In this document: in pieces, positions 47,772 through 62,400 of the stretch
Layout: every line of letters begins with the position of its first letter
Position numbering within the stretch: the first letter of the stretch is position 1
Origin: Photorhabdus luminescens subsp. luminescens
Lineage (GTDB): Bacteria; Pseudomonadota; Gammaproteobacteria; Enterobacterales; Enterobacteriaceae
DNA: 64,000 nt
Direction of reading: 5' to 3'
NCBI RefSeq assembly: GCF_001083805.1
Contig: NZ_JXSK01000006.1
Coordinates: 124,001 to 188,000, forward strand
The notes under the pieces: model-generated
Database searches by the model: none
The model's input: the letters and a program-made list of their open reading frames with translations, nothing else
What the model was told of the DNA's origin: nothing
Translations under genes and position numbers: made by a program

Positions 47772-50700
47772 TTAAATTATATTGATATTATCCTTAATTA
47801 ATAGCGTGTTGATTATTTCTGCGCTAATAATGGAAATAGCTTCAATAATATTTTCATGATAATAATCATTAAGCAATGTAATCACTAATGGATTGACTGT
47901 CCATTGGGAGATATTATTATCCGGTATCTTTATTATCAATTTACCCATAGCTAATTGAATTTCATCTATACAATATGGAGTTATTTGGCCAGCTTTAAAT
48001 AAGGTAATATTGGTATGGGCTAATTTCCCGCTTAAATTGCAGTTAGTTATTCCATGTTCAAATGGCATTGCTGCCAAAACTTTATTAATATAAGTATCAT
48101 TTGCTCCCATTTTCCGCAATTTTACAACAATAGGGCCATGCTTGCTTGATATATCTAAGTTATCTCTGAGCTCTTTTATCCCATCATTATTGATTATTGT
48201 ATCTAACAAGAACAATTGAATTTCTTTTGCACCTAGCTGTTCTAATTGAAATGCAATCTCCATCGCTAATTGTCCACCTAATGACCATCCTAAGATGCGA
48301 ATAGGTTGATCAACAGAAGTTTCAGTCAGAATTAATTCCCTATAAATTTGAGATATTTGGTGTAGTGAACCTATATGATTATTTGTACAGAGATTATAAT
48401 TATCGATGCCTATGCAGTTATACGCACCAGATAAATCATTTGCCAGAAATTCATAGACTTCACTACCTGCATTAGCTGGATGAACCATAAACAACTTATT
48501 TTTTGCCGTTGATTTTGGTGTTAATAAATTAAGCAAGCTGGATTTTGTATTGCCTGTTTCCAACCATTGGGATAATAGAGAAATGCATTTGCAGCTAAAT
48601 AAAATATTTAAAGGAATATCAATCCCCATTTCATGGCGTATCGCTGTGGTCAGCTTAATTGCCATTAGGGAATTCCCACCGATACGGAAGAAGTTATCAT
48701 CAATACTCACCCGCTCCAGCCCCAGGACGGTTTGCCAAATGGCACAGAGCCGGGTTTCCAGTGCATTGCGGGGCGCCACGTATTCCTCTTTGTTTCCCCA
48801 GACTGGTTCTGGCAGTGCCCGCCGATCCAGTTTACCGTTCAGGGTCAGTGGTACCGCTTCAATACGGGTAAAGCTGGCCGGTACCATATAGTCTGGCAGG
48901 CGGGAAGATAAGTGCCTGATGAGCTCATCGTCTGAAAGTTTCCCTTCCGTCGCCAGATACGCTACCAGTACTTTATGGCCGTTATGCTCATGGTCAATCA
49001 CCACCGCCTGTTTTACCTGTGGGTGCAAAACAAGTGCGGCTTCAATTTCGCTCAATTCAATGCGGTAACCGCGGATTTTGACCTGAAAATCATTGCGTCC
49101 CAGATATTCCAGATCGCCATCCGGCCGCCAGCGGACTAGATCGCCGGTTTTATACAGACGGGTATACCCTTTGGCCTTGTCTGCTGCGGTGGCAAAAGGG
49201 TTTGCCACAAACCGCTCGGCGGTCAGCTCCGGCAGGTTCCAGTAACCCCGTGCGACTCCGGCGCCACCGATATACAGTTCTCCCGGCGCTCCGACAGGAG
49301 ACAAATTGCCATGACTGTCAAGAACGTAAAGGCGGGCGTTATTAATGGCTTTGCCGATATTGGTTGGGATGACTCCAGGTTGATATGTTTTTTCAGTCGC
49401 ACAAACGGTCACCTCTGTTGGCCCATAAGAATTGAGGACAGCGCTATGACGGTTGAAATGTTCAAGAAAATCCAGAGAGGGGGATTCTCCGGCGGTCACT
49501 AATAACTGCAAGGAAGGTAAATGCGAGCCCATTAACAGCTTCAATATTGCTGGCGGTAAGGCGGCTATTTCAATGCCTTCTCGTTGAATGAGTTTTTCAA
49601 CGGCGGGGCCATTACGTTCTGTTTCGCTGCAAAGGTAAAGAGTCAGTCCATTAAATAAACTGGGGAAGAGTTCGAAAACAGAACCGTCAAAAACATAGGC
49701 GGCAAACATTAAGGCTTTTGTTCTCTTGGCGGCATCAAAAATTTCAGCCTGTGCTGTTGCCATATGAGCCACATTTTTGTGCTCAATCATGACGCCTTTC
49801 GGCTTCCCGGTGGTGCCGGAGGTATAGATGATATAGGCCAAATTGGTTGATTTGTTTACCGATACTAGATTTCCCACCGGTTTGTCTGCGGTGGTTGCCG
49901 GGTCATCCGTTGCTATTAGTATTGGTTGTTCTGCGCATGTTTGCGTCTCTGTCGCCAGCGTTGCCAGATACTTTTGTTGAGTTAGGACACAGGGTGATTG
50001 GGTATCGTTTAAAATAAACAAAGCCCGCTCTGATGGATATTCCGGTGAAATGGGCACATAAGCGCCCCCGGCTTTCAGCGCCGCCAGAATACTGATGACC
50101 ATGTCCAGACTGCGGTCGAGGTAGAGGGCTATGGGCGTATCAGCTTGCATGGGGACATTATGATGTTGCTGACAACGTTCACGGATCACATAAGCCAGTT
50201 GGTTGGCCCGTTCGTTAAGCTGGCGGTAGGTGAGGGATTCACCTTCAAACACCAGCGCCACGTTATCCGGTGTCCTTTCCACTTGGGCTTCAAACAGTTG
50301 TGGCAGGGTTTTATCCTGCGGATAAGGCGCATCGGTCTGATTCCAGCGGTGCAGCAGGGTATGACGCTCTGCTTCGCTAAGGAAGGAGATTGACGTATGT
50401 GACTGGTCTGGATTGCATGCTGCCGCGTGCAGGATACGTTCAAGCTGAGCCAGTACGCGCTGTGTCTGTGTTTCTGTCAGCCAGTCTTTGCCATAACTGA
50501 ATTTGATGGTGAGACTGTTGTTGTGCTCATAGGCTACCAGCGATACTGGATAATCCACTTTTTCGACGGACCGACGGAATGTCAGGGCATGTTCTATGCT
50601 GGTGGGGTTTTGGCTTACCACGGGGGCCGGGTAGTTTTCAAATACCAGTAAGCTGTGGAATAACCGTTCTCCGTCGGATTGTAAACTGGCCAGTGAGACG

Positions 50701-53700
50701 GCACTGTAGCTGTTGAGGGCAGCAATAGCCGCTTGGATATCCTGTAAAATCACCGCTACACTGTCTGTTGGGCGCCATTGCACCATCAGCGGCAAAGTAT
50801 TGATATATAGGCCGACACTGGATTCAATTCCCGCCACCGGAATATCTCGACCGGAGACGGTGGTACCGACAACGGTCTGCTCATCTCCTGTGTAGCTGTG
50901 AAGTAGCTTATGCCAGGCAAATTGCAAGGCCACATTCAATGTCACTCCTTGTGTTCGGCACATATTCTTAAGCTGTTCATAAGTGCTGCCCTGTACAGTG
51001 AGTAGTTGCTCAGCGGGTTTTTCAACGGTTTTTATCTGCGTTAAATCAACGCAATGACTTAGCAAGGGGGAAAAATCATTCATTCCGTGGAGTTGTGATT
51101 TATGTTCAGCCCAATAAGCCTCGGATTCTGCTTTATGATCCAGATAATATTGCTGAGTTGCCAGATAGGCTTTATCTACCACTATTTGGGGGACACGTTC
51201 TTGTGTGAGTTCGTTGTAATATTCATGCACAGTCTGCAATAAAATCGGGTTGCTCCAACCATCGGTAATACAATGATGTTGCGTGATTAGCACCGTTACC
51301 AGATGTTCACTTTGTTTAATTAAGGTGAAGCGAATTAAGCCGGGCTGACTTAAATCAAACGGCAGGGTTCGGTCATGTTGTTGAATTGCTTCAATGGCGC
51401 TGTTCCATGCTTCTTCCGGTAATTGACTGATATCTTTGATCTCGAAATTCGCCGAATGAATACTTGCGCCTTCCGTCACAACTTGTAACACCTCGTTTTC
51501 CCAGTTAAATGCCGTTCTGAGGATGGGGAAGCGTAGCGAGGCCAGCGCCCAGGCCTGCTGGTAGGCGGCAAGATCGAGTTGTGTGTGATAATCCAGCAAC
51601 AGTTGTACGCGATAGGCATCATCTTGTGGCTGGGTCAGATGATGATAAATAAATCCTTGTTGCAAACTTGTGGCGGGGTACAGGGCTTCAAGCGGGTAGC
51701 GCTGTTGTAGCTGGCGTAGGAGAGAGATTGACAGCCCGTCAATACCATAATCACTGGGGGTTTTTATCCCGCCGATTTGCGCCTGTTGTTGACCAGCCAT
51801 GATGACAACCTGGAGAGTCTGCTCAAATGCGGTGATAAATAGTTGTGTCTGAGTCGGTGTTAAGCGCGAACTGACACTGAATTGCAGCTTGCCGGCTTGA
51901 ATTAGTCCATTAATATTGAGTAGTAAATGACTATAGTTATCGTTTGCTATTACGTTTCCACAATAGTCGTTGGTCAGTGACCAGTTTTGCCCGATTGCTC
52001 CGCCCAATTGCCCGAGGTAATTGAAGCTTATTGCTGGTAAATCCCCATTCAAATAGCCTGCCTGATGTAATGCCCCATAACCAATGCCTTTATTGGGCAC
52101 AGTACGAAGCATCTCTTTGGTGTGAATGATGGTGTCTGCAATAGTTGCCTGCATTGCCAGACGAACGGGATACAGTGTGGTAAACCAGCCGATAGTTTCA
52201 GAAACATCCAGTCTGTTGTCGATACTCTCTCGACCGTGGCCTTCAAGCGTGATGTGGTTAACCGGTTGAGAAAAAACAGCTTGTAATGCCAGTGTGAGAG
52301 CGCTGAGAAGCAAGTCATTGATTTCGGTTTTATAGCCAGCATTGGCCTCATGCAGCAGAATGTCGGTCAATTCGGCAGAAATGCTCAGCATGTGATGACT
52401 GATTTCATCTGAAGCGGTGTGAGAGGGATTTCCTACCATGACTTGCTGCCAGTAGGAAATTTCCTGTTGATGGCATTTTGCATAGTGATGGACGGCACTC
52501 ACCCACTGACGATAACTACTGGTCTTTTCTGGCAGTGTTTCGCCCTGCAACAATCTGCGTATATCTTCAGCAATAATTCGCCAGGAAACTACGTCAATAA
52601 TCAGATGGTGGAATGCGAAGAATAGCCGGGCGCTGCCATCCGTATATCCGGTCAGATGACCTGCTTGCCATAATGGCCCGTTGTAATAATCAAAGCCACT
52701 TTGCCATTGGGTTAGTTGTTGATGTAATGCTTCCTTATTTAATCCCCTGATATCACAGTGATGTAAAAGAGAATATGAAGATGGCATTTTCTCGGAATAG
52801 TACTGACGATAGCCGTTTTCGGTATCTATAAAACGGGTACGTAGCATATCATGCCGTTTAGCCAGCATTATCAGGGCCTGTTCAATCTGTACGGATTTAA
52901 TATTCCCGGGGATCTGAATCATAAATGCCTGATTCCAATGGTGTGGATGTGACCAATTCCAGTCGAAGAAGATTTGTTGGATAGGCAACAGGCTAAATTC
53001 CCCGCTTAACAATCCCTGCTCTGCAAGTATGTTAACGGTAGGTGATGAGAGTGCCAGTAGTTGGGCTAACCGGGCTACCGTTGGCGCTTCAAAAATTGAT
53101 TTAACTTGGAGGGAAAAGCCCGCCTGACGCAGTTTTGACACCAGTTGGATACTGACAATGGAATCCCCCCCAATGCGGAAAAAGTTATCTTCAATGCCAA
53201 TCCGCTCCAGCCCCAAGACGGCCCGCCAGATGGTACAGAGCTGAGTTTCCAGCGCATTTCTAGGCGCGACATAGCTGTCACGATCTCCCCAGATTGGTTC
53301 AGGCAGGGCGCGGCGATCCAGTTTGCCATTCAGGGTCAAGGGAACGGAGTCGATGCGAGTAAAGTTGGCTGGCAGCATGTATTCTGGCAGGCGGGAAGAG
53401 AGATGTTCAGTCAGGCTGGCATCAGATAGTTCCCCCGCAGTCACCAGATATGCCGCCAGTATTTTATGGCCGTTATGATCACGATCAATCACTACCGCCT
53501 GTTTGACCTGTGGGTGGGCCGTCAGGGCACTTTCTATTTCGCCCAGTTCAATACGGTAACCACGGATTTTGACTTGAAAATCATTGCGTCCCAGATATTC
53601 CAGATCGCCATCTGCTCGCCAGCGGACTAAATCGCCAGTTCTGTACAGACGGGTGTAACCGCGTGCTTTGTCTTCTGCGGTGGCAAAGGGATTAGCCACA

Positions 53701-56432
53701 AAACATTCGGCCGTCAGTTCCGGTTGATTTAAGTATCCCCGCGCCAGCCCGGCACCGCCGATATAGAGTTCTCCCGGTGCGCCGACAGGAGATAAATTTC
53801 CTTGATTATCAATAACATAAATGCGAGCATTATTAATGGCTTTACCAATGTTTGCTGCAATATCCCCATGTTGATATCGCTTCCCTGTCGCACAAACGGT
53901 CACTTCTGTCGGGCCGTAAGCATTCAGTATGCTGCTATGTTGGCTGAAATATTCAAGAAAATCTGGAGAAGGCGACTCTCCGGCGGTCACTAATAATTGC
54001 AGGGAAGGCAACTGAGTCCCAGTTAATAATTTCAGTATGGCAGGGGGTAAGGTGGCCATTTCAATATTTTCCCGCTGAATGAGTTTTTCAACGGCGGGGA
54101 TGTTACGTTCTGTTTCGCTGCAAAGGTAAATTGTATGACCATGAAGCAGGCTGAGGAATAACTCGGAAACCGAGGCGTCAAAGACGTAAGCAGCAAACAT
54201 TAAGGCTTTTTTTCTCTCTGTGGCATCAAAGATTTCTGCCTGTGCCGCCACCAGATGAGCCACATTTTTGTGCTCAATCATGACCCCTTTCGGCTGGCCG
54301 GTGGTGCCTGAGGTATAGATGATATAGGCCAAATCTGAGGATTTGTTTACCGATGCTGGATTGTCCACGGACTGGCCTGCGGTGATTGTCAGGTCATCCG
54401 CTGCTATCAGTACCGGTTGTTTTGCGCGTGTTTGCGTGTTCGTCGCCAGGGTTGCCAGATACCTTTGCTGAGTAACGACGCAGGGTGATTGGGTATCATC
54501 CAAAATAAACCGAACCCGCTCTGATGGATACTCAGGGGAAATGGGGACATAAGCGCCACCGGCTTTCAGTACTGCCAGAATACTGATGACCATGTCCAGA
54601 CTACGGTCGAGGTAAAGGGCTATGGGGGTATCAGCTTGCATAGGGACATGATGGCGTTGCTGACAACGTTCACGGATCACATAAGCGAGCTGGTTGGCCC
54701 GTTCGTTAAGCTGGCGGTAGGTCAGAGATTCTCCTTCAAACACCAGCGCCACGTTATCTGGCGTGCTTTCCACTTGGGTTTCAAACAGTTGTTGCAGGGT
54801 TTTATCCTGCGGATAAGGCGCGTCGGTCTGATTCCAGTGGCGCAGCAGGGTATGACGCTCTGCTTCGCTGAGGAAGGAGATTGACGTATGTGACTGGTTT
54901 GGGTTGCATGCCGCCGCGTGCAGGATGCGTTCAAGCTGACCCAATACGCGCTGTGTCTGTGCTTCTGTCAGCCAGTCTTTGCCATAACTGAATTTGATGG
55001 TGAGGTTGTTGTCGTGCTCATAGGCTACCAGCGATACCGGATAATCCACTTTTTCGACGGACTGACGGAATGTCAGGGTATGTTCTATACCGGCGGGGTT
55101 TTGGCTTACCACGGGGGCCGGGTAGTTTTCAAATACCAGCAAGCTGTGGAATAACCGTTCTCCGTCGGATTGTAAACTGGCCAGTGAGACGGCACTGTGG
55201 CTGTTGAGGGAAGCAATAGCCGCTTGGATATTCTGTAAAATCACCGCTACACTGTCTGTTGGATGCCATTGCACCATCAGTGGCAAGGTATTGATATATA
55301 GGCCAACACTGGATTCAATCCCTGCCACCGGAACATCGCGGCCGGAGACGGTGGTGCCGACAACGGTCTGTGCATCGCCCGTGTAACTGTGCAGGAGTTT
55401 ATGCCAGGCAAATTGTAAGGCCACATTCAGTGTCACCCCTTGTGTCCGGCACATATCCTTAAGCTGCGCATAAGTTTTGTCCTGAACAACGAGTTCCTGT
55501 GTAGCTGGGTTTTCAATGCTTTTTATTTGCGCTAAATCGACACGGTGACTTAACAACGTGGAAAAATCATTGGCGCCCTGAAATTGGGCTTTGTATGCCG
55601 CCCAATAAATGTCTGATTCAGCTTGATGATCCAGATGATATTGTTGGGTTGCTAGATAAGTCTGCTCCACCATAATCTGGGGCTTCTGCCCTTTTATCAA
55701 TTGGTTGTAATACTCATGCACAGCTTGCAATAAAATCGGATGGCTCCAGCCGTCAGCAATGCAGTGATGTTGTGTAAGCAGTATGGTGACTAACTGCTCA
55801 TCCTGCCTGATGAGAGTGAAGCGGATTAACCCGGGATGACTTAAATCAAAAGGTAGGGTGCGGTCGTGTTGTTGAATTTCGTCAATTGCCTTGTTTCGGT
55901 CTTCTTTGGGTAATTGACTGATATCTTTGAACTTGAAGTTCAATGGTCCAATACTGGAGCCCGTTGTTACGATCTGTAATATTTTTCCTTCCCAATCAAA
56001 TGCGGTTCTGAGAATGGGGAAACGTAGTGAAGCCAGTGACCAAGCTTGTTGATAGACGGCAAAGTTGATATTGGTGTGATAATCCAACAGCAATTGCACA
56101 CGATAAGCATCATCCTGTGGCTGAGTCAGATGATGATAAACAAACCCCTGTTGCAAGCTGGTAGCCGGAAATATCGCTTCAATTTTTTTTCTGGGGGAGA
56201 CGACTACACCATTCGGACCAGAATGGTTTTCATTAAAAATAAAACTCTGAAAATCTTTTTCTGAGAAAATACTTCTTTTGTTCAAAAAGTCTAATATATT
56301 TTCTTTTCTCTGTTTAACCTTATTAATAAGTTGGGAGGGAGGTGTTTCTCCGATGAACGCCAGTTTCAACTTATTCTCATAGACCCATACTGACATATGA
56401 TTTTTATTAAGTTCTTTAAATAGCATCAACAT
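47772..56432 (-). CDS. Non-ribosomal peptide synthetase, terminal two modules (C-A-PCP-E-C-A-PCP-TE)
   Basis: 2886 residues. Order from the start: N-terminal TubC-like docking domain (about 56430-56220), condensation domain (about 56200-54900, [10 protein letters not shown]), adenylation domain (about 54880-53250, [15 protein letters not shown]), carrier (FFRIGGDS, near 53165), epimerisation domain (about 53000-51720, [10 protein letters not shown]), condensation (about 51690-50400, HHCITDGWS), adenylation (about 50380-48750), carrier (FFRIGGNS, Ser at 48669-48671), thioesterase (about 48520-47780, GWSLGG). Both condensation domains follow an E domain, so D-selective (DCL) type is expected. 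Read by eye, the first A domain has specificity residues DASTVAAVCK (aromatic, Tyr/Phe-like) and the second DGFAVASVCK (unassigned). The TE makes this the chain-ending enzyme. Start 3 bp after the upstream NRPS gene. Confidence 0.95.
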   Translation of the reverse strand: MLMLFKELNKNHMSVWVYENKLKLAFIGETPPSQLINKVKQRKENILDFLNKRSIFSEKDFQSFIFNENHSGPNGVVVSPRKKIEAIFPATSLQQGFVYHHLTQPQDDAYRVQLLLDYHTNINFAVYQQAWSLASLRFPILRTAFDWEGKILQIVTTGSSIGPLNFKFKDISQLPKEDRNKAIDEIQQHDRTLPFDLSHPGLIRFTLIRQDEQLVTILLTQHHCIADGWSHPILLQAVHEYYNQLIKGQKPQIMVEQTYLATQQYHLDHQAESDIYWAAYKAQFQGANDFSTLLSHRVDLAQIKSIENPATQELVVQDKTYAQLKDMCRTQGVTLNVALQFAWHKLLHSYTGDAQTVVGTTVSGRDVPVAGIESSVGLYINTLPLMVQWHPTDSVAVILQNIQAAIASLNSHSAVSLASLQSDGERLFHSLLVFENYPAPVVSQNPAGIEHTLTFRQSVEKVDYPVSLVAYEHDNNLTIKFSYGKDWLTEAQTQRVLGQLERILHAAACNPNQSHTSISFLSEAERHTLLRHWNQTDAPYPQDKTLQQLFETQVESTPDNVALVFEGESLTYRQLNERANQLAYVIRERCQQRHHVPMQADTPIALYLDRSLDMVISILAVLKAGGAYVPISPEYPSERVRFILDDTQSPCVVTQQRYLATLATNTQTRAKQPVLIAADDLTITAGQSVDNPASVNKSSDLAYIIYTSGTTGQPKGVMIEHKNVAHLVAAQAEIFDATERKKALMFAAYVFDASVSELFLSLLHGHTIYLCSETERNIPAVEKLIQRENIEMATLPPAILKLLTGTQLPSLQLLVTAGESPSPDFLEYFSQHSSILNAYGPTEVTVCATGKRYQHGDIAANIGKAINNARIYVIDNQGNLSPVGAPGELYIGGAGLARGYLNQPELTAECFVANPFATAEDKARGYTRLYRTGDLVRWRADGDLEYLGRNDFQVKIRGYRIELGEIESALTAHPQVKQAVVIDRDHNGHKILAAYLVTAGELSDASLTEHLSSRLPEYMLPANFTRIDSVPLTLNGKLDRRALPEPIWGDRDSYVAPRNALETQLCTIWRAVLGLERIGIEDNFFRIGGDSIVSIQLVSKLRQAGFSLQVKSIFEAPTVARLAQLLALSSPTVNILAEQGLLSGEFSLLPIQQIFFDWNWSHPHHWNQAFMIQIPGNIKSVQIEQALIMLAKRHDMLRTRFIDTENGYRQYYSEKMPSSYSLLHHCDIRGLNKEALHQQLTQWQSGFDYYNGPLWQAGHLTGYTDGSARLFFAFHHLIIDVVSWRIIAEDIRRLLQGETLPEKTSSYRQWVSAVHHYAKCHQQEISYWQQVMVGNPSHTASDEISHHMLSISAELTDILLHEANAGYKTEINDLLLSALTLALQAVFSQPVNHITLEGHGRESIDNRLDVSETIGWFTTLYPVRLAMQATIADTIIHTKEMLRTVPNKGIGYGALHQAGYLNGDLPAISFNYLGQLGGAIGQNWSLTNDYCGNVIANDNYSHLLLNINGLIQAGKLQFSVSSRLTPTQTQLFITAFEQTLQVVIMAGQQQAQIGGIKTPSDYGIDGLSISLLRQLQQRYPLEALYPATSLQQGFIYHHLTQPQDDAYRVQLLLDYHTQLDLAAYQQAWALASLRFPILRTAFNWENEVLQVVTEGASIHSANFEIKDISQLPEEAWNSAIEAIQQHDRTLPFDLSQPGLIRFTLIKQSEHLVTVLITQHHCITDGWSNPILLQTVHEYYNELTQERVPQIVVDKAYLATQQYYLDHKAESEAYWAEHKSQLHGMNDFSPLLSHCVDLTQIKTVEKPAEQLLTVQGSTYEQLKNMCRTQGVTLNVALQFAWHKLLHSYTGDEQTVVGTTVSGRDIPVAGIESSVGLYINTLPLMVQWRPTDSVAVILQDIQAAIAALNSYSAVSLASLQSDGERLFHSLLVFENYPAPVVSQNPTSIEHALTFRRSVEKVDYPVSLVAYEHNNSLTIKFSYGKDWLTETQTQRVLAQLERILHAAACNPDQSHTSISFLSEAERHTLLHRWNQTDAPYPQDKTLPQLFEAQVERTPDNVALVFEGESLTYRQLNERANQLAYVIRERCQQHHNVPMQADTPIALYLDRSLDMVISILAALKAGGAYVPISPEYPSERALFILNDTQSPCVLTQQKYLATLATETQTCAEQPILIATDDPATTADKPVGNLVSVNKSTNLAYIIYTSGTTGKPKGVMIEHKNVAHMATAQAEIFDAAKRTKALMFAAYVFDGSVFELFPSLFNGLTLYLCSETERNGPAVEKLIQREGIEIAALPPAILKLLMGSHLPSLQLLVTAGESPSLDFLEHFNRHSAVLNSYGPTEVTVCATEKTYQPGVIPTNIGKAINNARLYVLDSHGNLSPVGAPGELYIGGAGVARGYWNLPELTAERFVANPFATAADKAKGYTRLYKTGDLVRWRPDGDLEYLGRNDFQVKIRGYRIELSEIEAALVLHPQVKQAVVIDHEHNGHKVLVAYLATEGKLSDDELIRHLSSRLPDYMVPASFTRIEAVPLTLNGKLDRRALPEPVWGNKEEYVAPRNALETRLCAIWQTVLGLERVSIDDNFFRIGGNSLMAIKLTTAIRHEMGIDIPLNILFSCKCISLLSQWLETGNTKSSLLNLLTPKSTAKNKLFMVHPANAGSEVYEFLANDLSGAYNCIGIDNYNLCTNNHIGSLHQISQIYRELILTETSVDQPIRILGWSLGGQLAMEIAFQLEQLGAKEIQLFLLDTIINNDGIKELRDNLDISSKHGPIVVKLRKMGANDTYINKVLAAMPFEHGITNCNLSGKLAHTNITLFKAGQITPYCIDEIQLAMGKLIIKIPDNNISQWTVNPLVITLLNDYYHENIIEAISIISAEIINTLLIKDNINII

Positions 56433-56435
56433 TTT

Positions 56436-59400
56436 TTACACGTCCAAAATAGTTTTCTTTTCTGGGTGATGATCTGAATTTTCATAATTCATATGATCAA
56501 AACGATGAGTGAGCTGGTTTAGCTGTTCCATTGAAACGTCTTTAAACCCGTAATCACTGGGGGTTTTTATTCCTCCCAATTGAGCCTGCTTTTGACTAGC
56601 AGCAATGACGTTATTGAGTGCTTGCTTAAATGCCGTGATAAACATCTCTGTCCGGGCTGGCGGCAAACGGGAATCCACGCTGAATTGCAATTTTCCCGCC
56701 TGAACTGCGCCATTAATGCCCAGTAGTAAATGGCTAATATTTTTGCTGTCTAACACAGACCCACAATCATCATTGGTTATGGACCAATCTTGATGGCTGG
56801 CCCCTCCTAACTGACCAAGGTAGTTGAAACTGATGGTTGGTAGATCGCCAGTCAGGTATCCCGCTTGATGTAACGCACTGTAACCAATACCTTTATTCGG
56901 TACGTCACGAAGCATCTCTTTGGTGTGGATGATGGTTTCTGCAATATCAGTTTGCATTTCCAGACGGACAGGATACATGGTTGTAAACCAGCCAACGGTT
57001 TCGGAAAGATCTAATGTGTCGTCAATGGATTCCCGCCCATGTCCTTCCAGAATGATGTAGTTTACAGCTTGGGAGAAAGTCTCCTGCAAGGCCAGTGTCA
57101 ATGAGCTTAACAGTAAATCGTTAATTTCAGTGTGGTAACCGGTATTGGCTTCATGTAGTAGCATGTCCGTCATTTCGGCAGGAATGCTTAACAGGTGCTG
57201 AGTGAGGTTATACAGCATGGGTTTGGTGTCGTTTCCTGCTATTACTTGTTGCCAATAGGGTATTTCATCCTGATGCTGTTGTGCATAATGATGGATAGCG
57301 GTGACCCATTGTCGATAACTACTGGTCTTCGGTGGTAAGGTCATCCCCTGTAATAACAGATGCATATGTTCAGTAATAATCCGCCAGGAAACGGCGTCAA
57401 TAATCAGATGGTGGAATGCGAAGAATAGCCGGGCACTGCCATCCGTGTATCCGGTCAGATGACCCGCTTGCCATAATGGCCCGTTGTTGTAATCGAACCC
57501 GCTTTGCCATTGGGTTAGTTGTTGATGTAATGCTTCCTTATTTAATTCTCCGATATTACAGTGATGTAAAAGGGAATATGAAGATGGCATTTCTTCGGAA
57601 TAACACTGACGGTAGCCGTTTTCGGTATCTATAAAACGGGCACGTAGCATATCGTGCCGTTCAACCAGCATTATCAGAGCTTGTTCAATCTGTGCAGATT
57701 TGATATTCCCGGGGATCTGAATCATAAATGCCTGATTCCAATGGTGTGGATTTGTCCAATGCCAGTCGAAGAAGGTCTGCTGGATAGGCAATAGGCTAAA
57801 TTCCCCGCTTAACAATCCCTGCTCTGCGAGCACGTTAACGGTAGGTGATGAGAGAGCTAGCAGTTGGGCTAACCGGGCCACCGTTGGCGCTTCAAAAATT
57901 GATTTAACTTGGAGGGAAAAACCCGCCTGACGCAGTTTTGAGACCAGTTGGATACTGACAATGGAATCACCACCAATGCGGAAAAAGTTATCTTCAATGC
58001 CAATGTGTTTTAGCCCCAATACGTCTTGCCAAATGGTACAGAGCTGAGTTTCCAGCGCATTGCGGGGCGCGACATAGTTATGACGATTCTCCCAGACTGG
58101 CTCAGGCAGGGCGCGGCGATCCAGTTTGCCGTTCAGGGTCAGGGGTACGGCGTTAATAAAAGTAAAGCTGGCAGGCAGCATGTATTCCGGCAGGCAGGGA
58201 GAGAGATGCCTGATCAGGCTGTCATCGGACAGTTCCCCCGTTGCCACCAGATATGCGACCAGTACCTTATGGCCGTTATGATCACGATCAATCACCACCG
58301 CCTGTTTTACCTGTGGGTGGGCTGTCAGGGCACTTTCTATTTCTCCCAGTTCAATGCGGTAGCCACGGATTTTGACCTGAAAATCATTGCGCCCCAGATA
58401 TTCCAGATCGCCATCCGACCGCCAGCGGACTAAATCACCGGTTTTATACAGACGGGTATACCCTTTGGCCTTGTCTGCTGCGGTGGCAAAGGGATTCGCC
58501 ACAAACCGCTCGGCGGTCAGTTCCGGCCGGTTTAAATACCCCCGCGCCAGCCCAGCACCGCCGATATACAATTCTCCCGGCGCTCCGACAGGAGACAGAT
58601 TGCCATGATTATCAAGAACGTAAAGACGGGCGTTATTAATGGCTTTGCCGATATTGGTTGGGATGACTCCAGGTTGATATATTTTTTCAGTCGCACAAAC
58701 GGTCACCTCGGTTGGCCCATAAGAATTGAGGACAGCGCTATGACGGTTGAAATGTTCAAGAAAATCCAGAGAGGGGGATTCTCCGGCGGTCACTAATAAC
58801 TGCAAGGAAGGTAAATGCGAGTCCATTAACAGCTTCAATATTGCTGGCGGTAAGGCGGCTATTTCAATGCCTTCTCGTTGAATGAGTTTTTCAACGGCGG
58901 GGCCATTACGTTCTGTTTCGCTGCAAAGGTAAAGAGTCAGTCCATTAAATAAACTGGGGAAGAGTTCGAAAACAGAACCGTCAAAAACATAGGCGGCAAA
59001 CATTAAGGCTTTTGTTCTCTTGGCGGCATCAAAAATTTCAGCCTGTGCTGTTGCCATATGAGCCACATTTTTGTGCTCAATCATGACGCCTTTCGGCTTC
59101 CCGGTGGTGCCGGAGGTATAGATGATATAGGCCAAATTGGTTGATTTGTTTACCGATACTAGATTTCCCACCGGTTTGTCTGCGGTGGTTGCCGGGTCAT
59201 CCGTTGCTATCAATATCGGTCGTTCTGCACATGTTTGCGTCTCTGTCGCCAGCGTTGCCAGATACCGTTGCTGAGTGACGACACAGGGTGATCGGGTATC
59301 GTCCAAAATAAACCGAACCCGCTCTAATGGATATTCCGGTGAAATGGGCACATAAGCGCCCCCGGCTTTCAATACCGCCAAAATACTGATGACCATGTCC

Positions 59401-62400
59401 AGACTGCGGTCGAGGTAGAGGGCTATGGGGGTATCAGCTTGCAGAGGAACATTATGGTGTTGTTGACAACGTTCACGGATCGCATAAGCCAGTTGGTTTG
59501 CCCGTTCGTTAAGCTGGCGGTAGGTGAGGGATTCGCCTTCAAACACCAGCGCCACGTTATCCGGTGTTCTTTCCACCTGGGCTTCAAACAGTTGTGGCAG
59601 GGTTTTATCCTGCGGGTAAGGCGCATCAGTCTGATTCCAGCGGTGCAGCAGGGTATGGCGCTCTTGGGCAGACAGGATGTTAATTCCAGACAGCGATTGT
59701 GTCTGGTCTGCCACGAATGCGGCCAGCACTCGTTGATAAATCCCTGCCAGTCTTACGATGGTAGCCTCAGCAAACAGGCTGACGGCGTAGTTCAGACAAC
59801 CGGTAATATCGGTTTGTCCATCGGATAAAAACAGGCTCAGGTCAAACTTGGCCGGGCTGTATAACGGCTCATCCAGTGTCGCCGGTCTGAACGGCAGACG
59901 GTTGTCTGGCGGATTTTCTCCAAAGTTCTGCAACCCGAACATTACCTGAAAAATTGGATGACGGGCGGTGTCACGCTCAATATCCAGCGCTTCAACCAGT
60001 TGTTCAAACGGCATGTCCTGATGGATCTTGGCTTCTGTCACTCGCTGATGGGTCTGTTTAATCAGTGTTTCCACACTGGCGGTTTGTTGAAGTGGTAGCC
60101 TTAAGACCAGTGAGTTAACAAACATTCCCATCAGGGACTGGGTTTGGGCATGGTGGCGGTTATCTGTCGGCGTCCCCAGAACGATATCGTTTTGCCCGGA
60201 CAATTTTGCCAGCGTGATATAAAAGGCACTGAGCAACACGGTATACAGGGTGGTTTCCTGTGCTTTTGCCAGCGCCCTTAACTGCTCAGAAAGCCGGGAG
60301 TCCAGCACAAACTTGAAATCCCGTCCCTGATAACTCACCTGTGTGGGTCTGGGATAATCGGTGGGCAAAGCTAGCGATTCATAGCCGGACAGGGCCTGCC
60401 GCCAGTAAGTGAGCTGGCGTTCACGGACGTCGCCCTGTAAATAGTCCCGTTGCCAGACGGCGTAATCGCCGTAGGTGATCTCCAGCGGAGGAAGCTGGTT
60501 GTCACGGCCTTCCTGCAAGGAGTGGTAGATCTCTGCCAGTTCAGCCATAAAGATATCGATCGACCAGCCGTCAATGGCGATGTGATGCCATAGCATTAAT
60601 AAGTAGCGCCGATTGGAAAGCTGATAGCGGCGCAGGCGCAGGCTGGGTTCTGCGGCCAAATCAAACGGAGTGGCTATTTCAGCACGAACTGTGTTCAAAA
60701 ATGTGTCAGCATTTTCACAGCACTGGGACTGGATAACTAAATTTTCGTCCAGTTTCTGCGGGTAAACCTGTCCATCATCATCGTTGCGGTACACCATCTT
60801 CATGACAGCATGGCGTTCAGCCAGCCGGTTAATGGCAGTTTCCAACAGGGGCAGACAGGCATCATTATCCAGCTCAACCAGATAAGGGATATGGTAGGTA
60901 TCGGAACCTTGTTCAAACTGCTCGATAAATAACATCCGCTCTTGGGCAAACGATAAGGGATAGTGTTCCTGTGCCAGATGAGGGATAACCGTATAAATCT
61001 GCTGTTCCATCTGGGTTGTCAGGCCAGCGATGGTTTTCAGCGTAAACAACTGCGCCAGTGAGACTTCGGTTGCCAGCATGCGGCGGATGGCGGTGGTCAG
61101 CCTGATTGCCGTCAGGGAGTTGCCCCCGATGCGGAAGAAATTATCCTCAATGCCCACCCGTTCCAGACCTAACACTTCCTGCCAAATGGCGCACAGTTGG
61201 GTTTCCAGCGCATTGCGGGGCGCCACGTATTCCTCTTTGTTTCCCCAGACCGGTTCCGGCAATGCCCGCCGATCCAGTTTGCCGTTCAGGGTTAGAGGAA
61301 CGGACTCAATGCGGGTAAAGCTGGCCGGTACCATATAGTCCGGCAGGCGGGAAGATAAGTGCCTGACGAGTTCATCGTCTGAGAGTTTCCCTTCCATTAC
61401 CAGATACGCGGCCAGAACTTTATTCCCGTTATGTTGGCGATCGATCACTACCGTCTGTTTGACCTGAGGATGAGCCGCAAGAGCACTCTCAATTTCGCTC
61501 AATTCTATGCGGTAACCGCGGATTTTGACCTGAAAATCATTGCGTCCCAGATATTCCAGATTGCCATCCGGCCGCCAGCGGACTAAATCACCGGTTTTAT
61601 ACAGACGGGTATACCCTTTGGCCTTGTCTGCTGCGGTGGCAAAGGGATTCGTCACAAACCGCTCGGCGGTCAGTTCCGGCCGGTTCCAGTAACCCCGTGC
61701 GACTCCGGCGCCGCCGATATACAGTTCTCCCGGCGCTCCGACAGGAGACAGATTGCCATGATTATCAAGAACGTAAAGACGGGCGTTATTAATGGCTTTG
61801 CCGATATTGGTTGGGATGACTCCAGGTTGATATATTTTTTCAGTCGCACAAACGGTCACCTCGGTTGGCCCATAAGAATTGAGGACAGCGCTATGACGGT
61901 TGAAATGTTCAAGAAAATCCAGAGAGGGGGATTCTCCGGCGGTCACTAATAACTGCAAGGAAGGTAAATGCGAGTCCATTAACAGCTTCAATATTGCTGG
62001 CGGTAAGGCGGCTATTTCAATGCCTTCTCGTTGAATGAGTTTTTCAACGGCGGGGCCATTACGTTCTGTTTCGCTGCAAAGGTAAAGAGTCAGTCCATTA
62101 AATAAACTGGGGAAGAGTTCGAAAACAGAACCGTCAAAAACATAGGCGGCAAACATTAAGGCTTTTGTTCTCTTGGCGGCATCAAAAATTTCAGCCTGTG
62201 CTGTTGCCATATGAGCCACATTTTTGTGCTCAATCATGACGCCTTTCGGCTTCCCGGTGGTGCCTGAGGTATAGATGATATAGGCCAAATTGGTTGATTT
62301 ATTTACCGATACTAGATTTCCCACCGGTTTGTCTGCGGTGATTGCCGGGTCATCCGTTGCTATTAGTATTGGTCGTTCTGCGCATGTTTGCGTCTCTGTC

